DNA of 57,845 bases from contig NC_087068.1 in the NCBI RefSeq assembly GCF_963678635.1, positions 14,764,027-14,821,871 of the forward strand, read 5' to 3'. Positions within the stretch are counted from its first letter, which is position 1; every line of letters starts with the position of its first letter. The position numbers and the translations under genes were made by a program. Positions 11,501-23,343 of this stretch are shown in pieces. The notes under the pieces were generated by a model. The model was not told the DNA's origin and made no database searches. It worked only from the letters and a program-made list of their open reading frames with translations. This DNA is from Symsagittifera roscoffensis (taxonomy: Eukaryota > Xenacoelomorpha > Acoela > Convolutidae).

Positions 11501-14500
11501 CGGTCTTTCCTGTGTTCAATTCTGTTGTGTTCACAAATATTATTGAACTCAAATAAAAATCAGACCCGACCCACCTGTGCTCCAGCATCCTGGGGTCGTC
11601 CAGGCTTGTCTCGTACTCGTGCAAGTCTTCCATATCTTCATCCAGCTGTGCCTCCAGCTCCTCCAGCACCACATCCACGGCTACATCACACACTATCTTC
11701 TCATGTAGTCTCCTCAGAGGTCCATTTCTCACTGTCGACTGCAGTTGGTTGTTCACGTTTAGGAACTGGGAGAGAAGTTGGTTCAGAATCACATCTGCGA
11801 AATAAGTGTTTCGTTATATTTAAGTTGTTTCTAGTTTTCAATCGAATCTTTTTAACAATTGCTTTTTCAAATGAATGATTCAATTGCATGATTCATTGCA
11901 TGAATGATTCAATTGCATGATTCAAATGAAAACTAGCACAACAAAAAAATTCCCTGAACGCAAATGAACTGTGTGGCACTGGAAAACTTTAGACTAAAAT
12001 TGCTGCTCAAATATTTATATAAGCAGAAACAGACTCAGTACAGTCGATACAACTGGACAAATTGTCTAGTTTCTATTGAAATGCACGATATGATAAAGAC
12101 ACACACACACTCACACACTGATACCAAAAAAGGCTACCAAAGCTATACCTGAAAGCCATTTGTCTCCGAAGGAGTCTGAAAAGAGACTATGTGAAGAAAA
12201 ATTGGTAATTGGTATCACTTGCGATACACGAAAAAATAATATTTGAAACTGATGAACTCATACAAAACAGGCATCGATCTAGGAAAACACACATTTTTAT
12301 AGGTCGACCAAATTCACTTCCAAGTTAAAACCCAAAAACATAGCCAACTGACAGTTGGAAAAGAGTAATGAACGCAAGGAAAGAGAAAAAACTGACTTGT
12401 TTTTTGAACAAACCTCAACATTCGAATTTTACAGAAAAAGATATGCCCTTTAAGCTCTCTGAACTGCACAAACAATTTATATTTGACCCTTTGTGATAAA
12501 ATTTATATCTGGAAAACTGGATCAATACGTATTTATTTCGCTGGGTAATCTGGTGATTAAATTTCACTTTCGAAACTAGAAGTCGATCACGTTTTTCGTG
12601 ACCTTTGCTTTTTGCTCTGCGATAGCGGAGTTCGTCTTCCTTTTAACAAAGGAAATGAGGTGAACTAAAAAAATATCTGAAGTCGAACCCCGAAAAATTC
12701 AAATTTCAAAGTGAAACCTAAAAAATCACTGAGACCTAAATAAGAGAGTCACTGCATTCATTACCCCTAAACAATAAATAGACACCACTTAACCAAAAAT
12801 AGACACCATTTAGGCGCCGCAGGCAAGTTGTAAAAGGCTGTGACCAGAAATTGAGTTTTTCGGCATGCGTTTTTGGAAGGTTTTAAACAAAAATAGGTTC
12901 AGTGCGTCCTCCTTCAACGTGTGTACATAATGGCGCCAAAGGCGCAACTCAAACTATAAGGGCCCGGCCAATATTGAATGTCAAAAATTAGTACAAAAGT
13001 GGTACTCTTTGGGTGGCGAGGGGACCGAATCCGCTCACCTCTCCACCTTCTAAATCCACCCCAATTATCTACATTACAACTGTCGAACTTTGAGTTAATT
13101 TACCGTTCATAACAAAATGTTTAATCCCTTAACATTGAACGGTGGGTTTCCCGCAGAGTAATACTACTCAATAAACGTGACACCTGAGTGGTGAAATGAA
13201 GCGTGCTCAAAAAAGGGTAAACCTTAATTGAAGAACAAATCAATTATTGTTTGATTATCGTAAACATAATTTCAAAATTTTTACAAAGTTTTGGTAATCT
13301 GTAAAATCCATTTTGTTCAAGAAAAATAATGTCTAGCCTTGTAAACAAAACCACCGAATTTTGATATTTTTTTGACAATTTTTGAGTATGATACTTGAAA
13401 CTTTTGTAAATCAAAATAACTAAGTATTTACAGCAATCAAAAGATTTTCTTTATCTTCCGAAAGCTTCCAGCTCAACAGATTTTTTTCTCCCAAAAATCA
13501 TGTACTGACATTTTGACTCGTTGATACTTAAGCAGTTCTTTTCAAACCAGTTTTCGCAGAGTTTTATATTTTCAACAAAAAGGTCAATGTTCAATTTGTC
13601 AGCATGGAATATTGCAGTATCGTCTGCAAACAAAACATTCTCCACTTCCTAGCAAGACAGCGTCAAATCATTGATATACATTAGTAAAAGTAGCGGTCCT
13701 AAAACAAAGCCTTGGGGTAGACCGCACGAAACTGACTTGAATTCAGATTTTTTGTCATCTATTTCGACTTATCGATATCTATCAGTTATCAGTTAAAAAA
13801 CTTTTCAACAGGTCCAAAATTTTTCCGCGAAAACCAATACATTTCAGCTTTGCAATTAAAATATGATTTAAAGTGTCAAACGCTTTTTTCAAGTCAATAT
13901 ACATAGCAAAACCATAATTCCGTTTGTCAATTGCTTCACACATGAATTCATTAAATTTCTTTGATGAATTCACACTAGAGTTGTTGGACTGAAATGCAAT
14001 TTGTTTGAGCGAATAATGATTTTTCTTCTTGATAAATTTAAACAACTGTCGAAACATACCAGAAGCATTAGCATACTCAATTTTAAAAATGAGTTTTCAA
14101 GGCGACTAAAAATCAGCTCTCAAAATGTTCGAAAGAGTCTCGAGCACAAGGAACCCAGAAACTCGATCGATTTTCTTCAAATTTTTTCAACTTTTGATTT
14201 TCACAGAACAAAACATCCACTTGAAATTCTGTAATATTCAAAAAAATTTCGCGATGGGCACTTTTTAATCAAAGTAATAGTGGTGATTTTAAATATCGGA
14301 ACAAAACGCATACAAGTTGAAATTTAAAACGCTTCTTTCTCAATTAAGGTTGACTTCAGACAAAAAGAGGACAAAACTGGCTCAAAAGTTAAGCAGAATT
14401 ATTAATGATAATTTTTTTTGAGAAAATCGGGACCGAATATAACCGCGAAAACGGATCATATTAGATTTTTTTATTCAATTAAAACTACAACATATCAACA

Positions 14501-17500
14501 CAGAGGCTTTTGTCAAGAATAGTCTTTTAGTTTCGTTTTGTTTCCCAGTTTTGGTTGTCTTTTCATACACGTCAAAAATTAAAGAGTGGTCAAGAATTCA
14601 TTGCGCGGGCTTACAATTACATAAGTCAATTTTGAATCAACCGTAGAGAACTAGACTAACAAGCAATAACATCTTCGGGGGATCTCTTATGGTTTTCCCT
14701 AGGTTGATCGAATACGGTTCTTTAAATTGATATTTTCATATCAGATTTGATTGGATAAATTTTATGAAAACTCGAAAAAAAAATTTAAAAAAAACGATCG
14801 AGAGTTCTAAAAACAACCAAAAATTTTTTCGAAATCCATAATTTTTTTCTGCAAAAAGCAGGTTCTGCTCACTCAAGCAGAGAAGATTCCCAAAACCGGG
14901 TTTCTCGATAGAACAACATGAGACTTGGCCCAGTAGTTTTCGCGTTAAGTCAATAAGTTTCCAAAAAAAAAACTCTCTGACTTTCAAACCTTTCAATCGT
15001 TTGAAGGCCATAACTTTTTTGTCTAACAAGCTGGTAATAAGCAATTATAAAAATCGACTTTCAAAATTCTTTTGTTTCAACAACCTTTTGCAAAAATTTG
15101 ACATTTCCGAGAATCATAGTTTTTTGGTTGAAAAAATAGAGCGTAGCCGGTAATGCGCTAATGAATTCACACAACCTATAAATTCAATTCAATCCAAAAT
15201 CTCAGGTTTGGGAGGGTAGTTCTAGCGAGGAGTCAAACACTTTCAAAAAACAGTTAAAAAAATCAAAATTTTGACTAATTCGAGGGCAATAACTTTTGGT
15301 GTCAAAAAATATGGGCGTAGTCGCATAAGCAAATGAGCTTTCCACAACCCGTTCTTTGAAATGAAACCAAAATCTTAGATATGGCAGGGTAGTTTTCGAG
15401 AATATTCGAAAAGTTTAAAAACCAGTCAAAAACCAAAATCTTCCGAGGGCGATGACTTTTAGTGTAAAAATAAAATTTTGTGAGTGGCCGCTCACGCAGG
15501 GTAGCTTCCCACTACCCATTACCTCCACAACTAGCCTCTCAAAACAGATTTGAGGCTAGTTTTCGGAAATTTTCTTTCGGGATCTAGTTTTCGGAAAACC
15601 GTTCTATTCATTGAACTAAAAACTCAGATTTGAGAGGGCAGTTAACACTAAAATTTGCGACTTAGTTTGGAAAAAAAGAGACTTCATACTATCACACAAG
15701 CTTTGCTTGTGTAAAGACTTTTCCTGAAAAAAAACAAGCTTAGCCCAAAAACTAAGCTTTAATGTGCGCGACTACGGTTAGAATTTTTTAAAAATAGCAT
15801 AATACGCGTTCGATTAGGTAAAAATTTTGAATCCTAACTAACCGTCAAGTATTTTCTCCCGGTGCATATCATCAGTGTAAATCCTGCCGCTCTTTGCGAT
15901 TAGATCCAATACGTGATCCAAACTGAAACTGTCAACTAGTTTATCTTTCGCAAATGAATTCACAGCCCTTCTCTGTTTCCACTCCACTCTGCTGTCTAAT
16001 TTCTTCAACGTCTCTATTGTGACGTCACGAGATTCTTCTCTGATCACTTCGGCTAACAGATCATTCTCTATGTAGTCTTCGAGGATAACGTCGAAAATGG
16101 CCTCACGCACCTACGATAAGATAAATCATAGTTGCACTAGGTCTCATCTACAGACACACACTACGACTATACCACCTCCTTTCTATAAACGATCCATTAA
16201 ACTTTTAAAGGAAAAAACTTCTTTTCTTCAGGCATTTGAATCTTCTTCATGGGTATTGAGTCACAAAGACATTTTTTTACCAGTTTGATAAAAAAATTTA
16301 TCGCAAGACTAAAGAGTCAACCAGGTAAGTTTCATGTCTCTTAAAGCTTCAGAAACAGTTTTTTAATGAGTCCCATAGAATTCTTTTCTAACACGAAATT
16401 TCTGGTTCCCTCAAAATGACGCTTTTTTTCGCGAATGAAGTTTTCAAGAAATTAGACGAAGTTGGTCTAAATTGATAACGTGAATTAGGACTAAAGGTGA
16501 ACCCAAAGTCAGTTTCTGAGAATGGTCGCTTAATATAGTTCGTCCTCGTCCCCTAAACCTTATCTAAATTTTGAAAGCGCATTTGTTAACTTTTATTTTT
16601 ACATAATTTCATTTTAAAATAAAAACCGGTTCGAATTTCTAGTTCAACTCACGATGTCCGGCATTGTCTCTTGGACAACTTCTGCTGCAATGGTCTCCAC
16701 TTCGTTTATCTGTGTCGCTGCTACCATAGGCACAGTCACCATCTGATCTGAACACAAACGCAAATCCATGAAATTTATTCTTATTTCCGAGAATAACATT
16801 ACGCGGTTATTACTCCATCTGGGCTAGGCATCATTAGTCTCAGAGAACATCTTTTAACCTTTAACGCAATTTCAAACCCCATAAAAACTCTTTTATTTTT
16901 TTTCTTGATTTTAATGCCCCTTGCTGTTCATTGAAACTCTTACAAGAACTCTATTTGAACTCCAATTAATTCAGTGATCTCACCAAATGTTCTTCTGAAC
17001 AGCATTTCGTCGTGTGCTTTGATTGCTGGATCCTCAGTCGACCTCACAGCGGGTGGTAGAGGGGGGTGCAGGTTAGGTCTACTGATCCAGGGGTAGTGAT
17101 GTGAGGGGGGACTGAGGCTTCTCTTTTGAGACTGAAAGGGGTCAGCTCCTGTCTTCATCGGAAGAAACTTTTCCTGAAGCAAAGGTTAACATAAAGTTTC
17201 CTATAATATTGTATCGTGAATAGTATATAACGTCTCCCAAATAGTATATAAAAAACAATTGCATTCGCTTTGAGTAAATTTCTCAACAATCGAAGATTTT
17301 TATTAAATTAGAGGCGCATGGTACGTATCACACATTGTTTGACAACCTGAACTAAGTCAAGCGTTTGAAAATTTCAGAAAAGTATATGCTTTCAAGAGTA
17401 ATTATTTTCCTTTTAATTTCCAAAAACTAACACACTCACACGCATATTTCTCATGCAAATCACACTTAATGATTCTAAGATGATAAAAACACACCATTGA

Positions 17501-19945
17501 GGCAGTGATACTTTCAGCATCTTTCAATGTTTTATTTGCTAGATCTGGATTGTCCTTGGCTTCCATGAACACTTCTATGAGGACATCCGGAACCATGTCT
17601 TCCTCCAAAGTGTCCCAAACAAGCTCATCTACTATTGACATTACAGCTGAGTCGCCCTCATAAGGCAACGGTGATTTCAACCCATGCATGTTTCCATTCA
17701 TATATTCGTAGCCATGGTCTCTTTCTGAGGGGTAAGATTCGTATTGGTTTGGGTTCTAAACAATTTAAGCACACTGCACACCATCATTCATTTGACGATT
17801 CAAAATTATTGGCATCATGCAGATGAAGAAGAAACGCATATAGCAGAGGCAGTTGCAAAACGAGACACAAAATAAAATTGCGATCGAAATGAAAAAAATT
17901 AGTTTACATATTTCAAAAACTAATGATTGTAACAGCCAATTTTCAGACCAACTCATACTTCAATGTCGAAGTTTATTTATTTTTTATTCAAACTTGTAAT
18001 AGATATCTCTATGCACTTCAACAAAGTTTGTAAACTAGACAGCAATGATCCAATTCGATTGGTTGAATGGCTCAAACCACTGTGTTCGGGCACCTCTTCA
18101 CTTACCAATGGTTTGTATCTCAGACTTGGTGAGTACTGACGCTCTTCGCGATCTCGGCGTCTCTGAAACAAAGTTTTTGAGTAAATCTGCTCATGAGCGA
18201 AAGCGTAACATTTACCATGCCCTGCAAATGACTGACCTTCAATATTGGGCTAATCTATGCTAACACAATTCAGAAATCAGCCTATTACAGTTTCGTTCAA
18301 ACTTCTGACCACAATACAATACCAGAGCTAGCTCACGCTTTCGTGATAGCCTAGTCAACCCATCAGTTTAAATTTTGATACATTTTATCCCACCATCACT
18401 ATACTTCACCAATAAACCAATATACTAGAATAAGAAACAGAAGAATAATACACAAACTTCGTTTCTCAGTCTGTCTACGAACTCCTCTAGGCTTCCTCTT
18501 TTCCTCGGATCAAATCTCTCCCTCTCCCTCAGCCGGATATGTCTACGGTTCTCCACTTGTGATTCGGGGGTGGGTGCTAGGTCATCGTCCAAAATGCTAA
18601 AGAACATACGAGTCTCCAAATCAAAATCAAGCAAACTGGAGATAAACATTTAACTTCCCCGGAAAATGTTCGCCTGTTTAAAATATTTTTTCAAGACGAT
18701 CAAAACAATATTCTTGTAAATAATCATCACCCATGGAGGATTAGCACCAAAAAAAACTAGACATGAAATGAAATTCATCTCACTTGAAGTTACTATTCGG
18801 CGCTCCTCTCTTGTCTTCCATTGCTCTTCTTTTGTACATTCCTAATTGAGAATCCTTTCCCTGATGTTTGTACGGATCCTGACCCCGTTTGTTGTAGTTT
18901 AAAGAATCCCCTCCTCGAGTATACAACTCTTCGTCTTCTGAGAATATTTGACTCCATTCAGCTTCTTGTGCTTTTCTCTGAGACAGGAAACTGAAAAACA
19001 TAAATTCATATAAAAAAAAGAAAAGCTAATCATGAGTATAGAAATATAAATCCAGGTACCTGGATATTGACTTGTTGGGTACTGCATGTTGTCTCTTCTG
19101 TCTATTTTGGCGTCTTTGGTCTGCGTGACTGTTGAAGTAGGTGGGAGGAGTGAAAACACTCTGGTTCTAAATAAAAAACATCACATTAATATCTACCACA
19201 TGGGAGGAAATAAAATTACTATTATGCTTAAAATTACCTGAGTTCGATCACCATTAGTAACAGATTCCAGAGAAAATGATCTAAATACAACACAATAACG
19301 TATTTATTTAAACGTACTCTTCTCCGCTGAAACCAATTTCCTCTGAAACACACACGTGTCCTTCGATGTTTCGACCCCTCCCCACCGAAAGAGAGTTTTC
19401 CCATAATTACTTTTACATCCAACCAACAAACCAAAACTTTTCTTAAATTTGACAAAGAACGTGCGCCAATTTTTTTTGAAATATTTAGACAAGCCCGGAG
19501 AGATTCAGAAATCTTGTAATCTTTTTAAAAATCCGCTTCCAATCCCCCTCGCAATGATCTCAGTTCCTCTGCATACAACCAATCTTATTCTATCCAATCC
19601 AGTAGATGTAGAAATTTGCAAAATCCTTGATTAAGAAACACCGTCTGCTTTTGAGGCACTTAGCTTAGTTTCAGGCTTCGTTTTTTCAAAAACCCAGCCA
19701 TTAAAATTACGCGTGTGAAGACAAACTCTTAGATAACGCTTAGCATAAAGCTTGAAAAAGCTTCACCTTAAAGATTAAAGCCATAAATGTGGGGAAAACA
19801 TTCCCAGACTCGGTTTCTTCCACTACTAGCTTATTTGATATTTTCTGAAGCAAAATTATCCTACCTGTGTACAGGAGGTACGACGTTGAACTTAGATCTG
19901 CGCAAATCCTGCACATGGTTTGATTCATTCTCCGTCGAACTCAAT
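8527..19945 (-). CDS. Uncharacterised multi-exon protein (~700 aa visible), helical repeats
   Basis: Phase-consistent minus-strand exons: 19945–19865, 19280–19238, 19166–19060, 18990–18784, 18635–18458, 18162–18106, 17755–17495, 17173–16944, about 16745–16653, 16110–15843, 11794–11575, 11123–11073, 10630–10461 and 8666–8527 (stop TAG). All use GT–AG splice sites. Only the 16944/16745 junction does not resolve in phase. The first exon(s) were not found and should lie above 19945. The N-terminal third is polar and basic (RKAQEAEWSQIFSEDEE, RHIRLRERERF). The middle and C-terminal part repeats a helical pattern of acidic/hydrophobic segments such as ELVWDTLEEDMVPDVLIEVF, VREAIFDVILEDYIENDLL and VAVDVVLEELEAQLDEDM. 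The protein ends with WNWLIKLQQN. I do not recognise the family. A cilia- or centrosome-type scaffold would fit the composition, but that is a guess. The 4.0-kb intron 11795–15842 holds a LINE fragment, satellite and R1. Confidence 0.7.
8675..9655 (+). repeat. R1 repeat interrupted by an R2 SINE
   Basis: The left R1 part (8675–8805: 'acagtgggaaaagagatatgaaag', 'gagctctttgaatttcaag') resumes near 9345 ('ttgagaaaactggatcaat') and ends near 9655 ('ctacgttcatgactctta'). Between them, an R2 SINE on the minus strand runs from its tRNA-like head (about 9130–9065) to the hairpin motif near 8815–8835. This nesting shows that R2 inserted into an existing R1 copy. Confidence 0.6.
9690..10056. mobile_element. 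hAT-type MITE with 8-bp target-site duplication
   Basis: This 367-bp element has inverted ends CAGGGGCGGATTTAGG and CCTAGATCCGCCCTTA, the pattern typical of hAT-derived non-autonomous elements. It is flanked by perfect 8-bp direct repeats TATTTGAT (9682–9689 and 10057–10064), the hAT target-duplication length. The interior reading frame is proline-rich by composition and not a gene. It lies in the intron 8667–10460 of the uncharacterised gene. The rest of that intron (10065–10440) shows only a possible B-box-like SINE remnant near 10376. Confidence 0.8.
12345..12778 (+). repeat. R1 dispersed repeat, full-length copy
   Basis: The left end 'ccaactgacagttggaaaagagtaatgaacgcaagg' contains a small palindrome (ccaactg-a-cagttgg) just before the conserved inverted motif. 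The right end is '...cactgcattcattacccctaaa'. It is a good reference copy for the family, inside the 4-kb intron of the uncharacterised gene. Confidence 0.65.
12800..13075. repeat. Diverged hAT-MITE-like remnant
   Basis: It shares with the 9690–10056 MITE the blocks 'ggcgcca…', 'ggcc..ccaatat', 'aaaattagtacaaa' and a closing 'ttctaaatccacccc' that resembles the 'cctagatccgccc' end. The left end is not preserved. This is weak evidence and is presented as a related remnant. Confidence 0.3.
13445..14110 (-). pseudogene. LINE reverse-transcriptase fragment (CR1/Jockey-like), degraded
   Basis: On the minus strand, three consecutive RT blocks appear in the correct order. First is the YIDLKKAFDTLNH box (RT motif A, 14057–13782 frame). 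Then GLPQGFVLGPLLLLMYINDL (about 13720–13660). Then FADDTAIFHADKLN (the FADD catalytic box, 13645–13451 frame). A TAG and a frame change separate the last two blocks from one another, and the frame also stops after LLKSFLTDN. Both ends are missing. These motifs are characteristic of non-LTR retrotransposons of the CR1/Jockey type. It lies inside an intron of the uncharacterised gene, antisense to nothing. Confidence 0.8.
14860..15660. repeat. Diverged tandem satellite (~170–200-bp monomers)
   Basis: A recurring order of phrases is seen at least three times: 'ccaaaatct(c/t)ag', then 'gg(c)agggtagttttcgag', then 'aaaacagtcaaaaa', then 'cgagggcaataactttt.gtgt', then 'gggcgtagtcgca'. Monomers differ considerably, so the array is old. 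It is intronic. The flanking 14110–14860 and 15660–15840 segments are AT-rich with no gene seen. Confidence 0.5.
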
Positions 19946-20660
19946 CTGAAATAGTCAAAAAAAAGTACAGCTTACAATTCAACAGAAAGCAAACAGCACA
20001 GAAAGTTCTCACCACAGTCATCTTTGAAAAACGTTCCAAAACTTTTTCAAATGTTTCCAAAACTCAGAAACGTTTTTTTCGTGTTTTTGAGGTACCTGAT
20101 CTTGCCGGTGAGAAGGAAAAATGATATTATACTTTTAACATGGAGGCAATGCTGAGCTTACCTTCGCATTAATTGTTAAACAAAAATATCACAAACTGCT
20201 AGATAAGACAATCTTTTACAGTTTGATAAATAAGACGCCGTGGAGTTTCAAGCTTCCGAAAAATACGACGAGTTCAAAAACAAAGCGAACAGATGGTTGA
20301 AAAAAATAATCAGAAAAAGGAAACCGAAAAAAGTGATTGAAAATTTTTGACAGAGACCAGTCTATTATCCGGTTGCAATTCCCTTGCTTATCACAAGGGT
20401 AAACGACTTTTAGCTTTCAAATTTCGAAGAATATCAGGTTAAAGCTTCTTTGCATTTCAAGAACAATTTAAGAGTTACACTTTTTTGATAAAATTAGCCC
20501 ATGTTTGATGGGTTAATTTTTATTCCGCCGGGAAACCTAAAAATCCGATTTCGAAACTAGAAACCGTTTTCTTTTTTTTTCGCACCATTTCTGCTTTCGT
20601 AATAGGAGAGAACAAAATTAACTCAAATTTTGAACTGAGTTTGAATTGAACTCCATAAGT
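19946..20660. other. Gene-free stretch upstream of the uncharacterised gene's first visible exon
   Basis: The missing 5' exon(s) and promoter of the uncharacterised gene should lie here or further right. On the minus strand, candidate donor-like sites exist near 20025 (after ATGACTGTG) and 20095 (after AAGATCAG). Only the latter fits the phase of the exon at 19945. From about 20405 the sequence is R1 repeat (left part). Confidence 0.35.
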
Positions 20661-20669
20661 GCATAAATA

Positions 20670-21396
20670 CAGTGCTGATTTAAATTATCCGGACAAACCG
20701 AACAAAACTTGAATTTTCAAACACGCGTTTTTCTCAAATGGGGTTAAGAAAAGAAAAAAGTGAAAAGAACAAAACTTGCTTAGAATTCCATCAGAATTGA
20801 TATGGTGCAACATTTTTCTGAAATTTTCAACCAAAATTGTACTCCAAAAATGGGTCATTTTGGCTTTTTCAATAAATCAAGAATTACGCTGAAACTACTT
20901 TGTTAATTGATGAGGAATTTATATGACAAGAAACCACTTACACAGTTCAACAAAGTTCTGGAAGGGTTAAATCTCCAAAAATTGGAGCAAATTGTTTAAA
21001 ATTTGTTTTAAATCAAAGATTTTGGGTTAATATAGTAAAATCACGTTTCTTGAATACCGAGCCAAAATATTTTCTCTTGTACTGGTTTTCGGAGATTTAA
21101 CCCTTCTAGAACTTTGTTGGGCTGTGTAAGAGGCTTCTTGTGATATGTATTCCTCATCAATTAACGAATTAGTTTCAGCGTAATTCTTGATTTATTAAAA
21201 AAACCAAAATGACCCATTTTTGGGGTAAAATTTTGATTGAGAATTTCGGAGAAAAAATTGCTTCATATTAATTCTGATGGAATCTAAGCCACTTTTGTTC
21301 TCTTCAGTTTTTGTCTAATCTTAACCCAATTTGAGAAAAACGTGTTTGAAAATTCAAGTTTTATTCATTTTGTCCGGATAATTTAAATCAGCACTG
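20670..21396. mobile_element. Long-palindrome Tc1/mariner-type MITE (copy 2, complete)
   Basis: This complete 727-bp fold-back element has perfect ends CAGTGCTGATTTAAATTATCCGGACAAA-type on both sides and TA at both flanks (20668–20669 and 21397–21398). The two ~360-bp arms are reverse complements over almost the whole length, with the centre near 21030. It sits inside an R1 copy at the TA of 'gtgcataaaTAcctaagtgc'. No transposase is encoded. Confidence 0.85.
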
Positions 21397-23325
21397 TACC
21401 TAAGTGCATTCATAAATGTATTATTATGTATGAATGCAGCTCTGTACTTATTTAAGGACCTTTGAAACTTTTTTTGAAAAATATATCGAAACCTATAAGG
21501 TCAAAACCACTTCGTTTTGTAAACTGCGAAGCCTGGTTATAAGTAAAAAAAAGATCAATCATTTCCAAATAGCGAAAAAGATTATGACAAAGTACAGCCG
21601 GTTCCAGCACCGGTAGAACTAATACTTCCGACCAAACTTATCTTTGGCAAAAAATGAAGAATCCAGAAAAAAAACTTTGCAAAACTAATTGAAGACGCGA
21701 CATACAATTTAAATGGTCATTTTCAACCTGATTGATATTATCAGTTTGACAGTGAATGCATTCATGGAACAGCTCAACCACAAAAGAAAAAACATAGCCA
21801 GCAAAAAGTGGAAAATGTCAGTGTACTCAACGAAAACGAAAAACTGACTTATTTTTTGAAAAATTCTCAACTTTCGAATGCATAGAAAAATTATATGCCC
21901 TGAAAGCTCTTCAAAATTCAGGAAATATTTGTACCTAATTGATAAATTTAACCCTATTAGAGAAAACTGGATCAAAAGGTAATTTTTTATTCCGCTCGAA
22001 AATCTGAAAATTCATTTCCACTTACGATAAAAGAATATCACCAACAATTTATCGCGCCATTTCCGCTTTCTTCTAAATAGATATCGATATTCTAATTGGA
22101 GAGCGTTATTTTCCTCCGTTTTATCAATGACTTTTAATTAATTTTAAAAGAGTCAAACAGAGAAAAAATCAAACTTGAGCGTAAAAAACCAAAAAACAAA
22201 CACAGCCAAAATAAAAGTCTTTACTTCGTTCATTGACATTTAAAATTATAATGCCTTAAAGCTCTTTGAATTTTTAGATAATTTTAGCTCTTTGAAGTTT
22301 CAGCATCCAGAATAACTCTCAAATGACCCTCCAGCCATAAGTCAAACGTTTCCTTCAAAAACACGCATGCTTTTTTGATCACGCTAGAAAGTTTTAAATG
22401 CTTTCATTCACACCGAGGCGAAGCAGAGCTTCGCTGGTGAATGGAAAATGAGACAATCATAAAAGCCAGACAATGAAAATTTTAGAAAAAGAAACTAATT
22501 AGAAAAACAGTCGGAAAACACAACCACTAGTATTAAATAAGCTTTTAGCATTTACCAAGCGGCTACTAAGTGAGGAGAAATGGGTACAAGCCCATTGAGC
22601 CAAAAAATTCCATAAGAAATTGTTGTCCTATATATTTTTGAGCGAAAAAAAACAAGGAAAATATACAACTTGCGGAAATTACAGGATAAATCAAAAACAC
22701 TGAAATTATATCTACGATGAAATTTGCTGACAGAACCAGACATTTTCAACCGTTGTGGTAACTAACCGTCAAAAGACAAGCAGACAAACTAAAAACCGAC
22801 CATTCAAAAAAAATTATACTTAAAAAACAAGGTTGGAAGAAGTATCGAAGTTGCTAAGGTTCACTAATAAAGAGATTACAGCTTAAAACAAAATTGATTT
22901 ACTGTTTCAGTCCGAACTTGTAAACGCCTTACACAAAGGCGAGCGGAGCTTCGCGCCACTTGCGATACAACAATCATAAAATACATAAGTAAAAACAAAA
23001 TGAAAAAACGTTGAGAAAACTAGGTATAACAATATTCGAAATTTCGTATGTCTCGATAGAAGTTGATTCTAGGCAAACATGCCAGACACTCGAATATTAA
23101 ATTAGCAACGGAACAAAACGTGCGAAGAGAAAACAAAGCCGACTATCTTTGAGCAGACACAAGTTGAGCCGAAAAAAAAATGCTTTTATAAAATCTTTCA
23201 ATTGCCCCCAGAAAATAGAATGAACAACACCTGCACTTGCAACTGCCATGAAAGTTGCTTACAGGACAAGCAGAATCCGTGATGTGGCAACAAAGCCTAC
23301 AAAACTTGAGCAGACAAACTTAGTC
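20926..23325. repeat. 2.4-kb segmental tandem duplication, copy A
   Basis: Nearly the same sequence follows at 23344–25742, in the same orientation and offset by 2,418 bp. Copy A begins inside the MITE ('gacaagaaaccacttacac') and ends 'gagcagacaaacttagtc'. It contains the right MITE arm, an R1 copy (21788–22255), and R2-type segments with the GCGAAGC…GCTTCGC hairpin near 22425 and 22940. Confidence 0.85.
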
Positions 23326-23343
23326 AAGCAACCGCTTACACAT

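Noticed and set aside
14736-15044. 102-codon minus-strand ORF
   Set aside because: Falls in intronic AT-rich and satellite sequence. Phe/Lys/Leu-rich chance frame.
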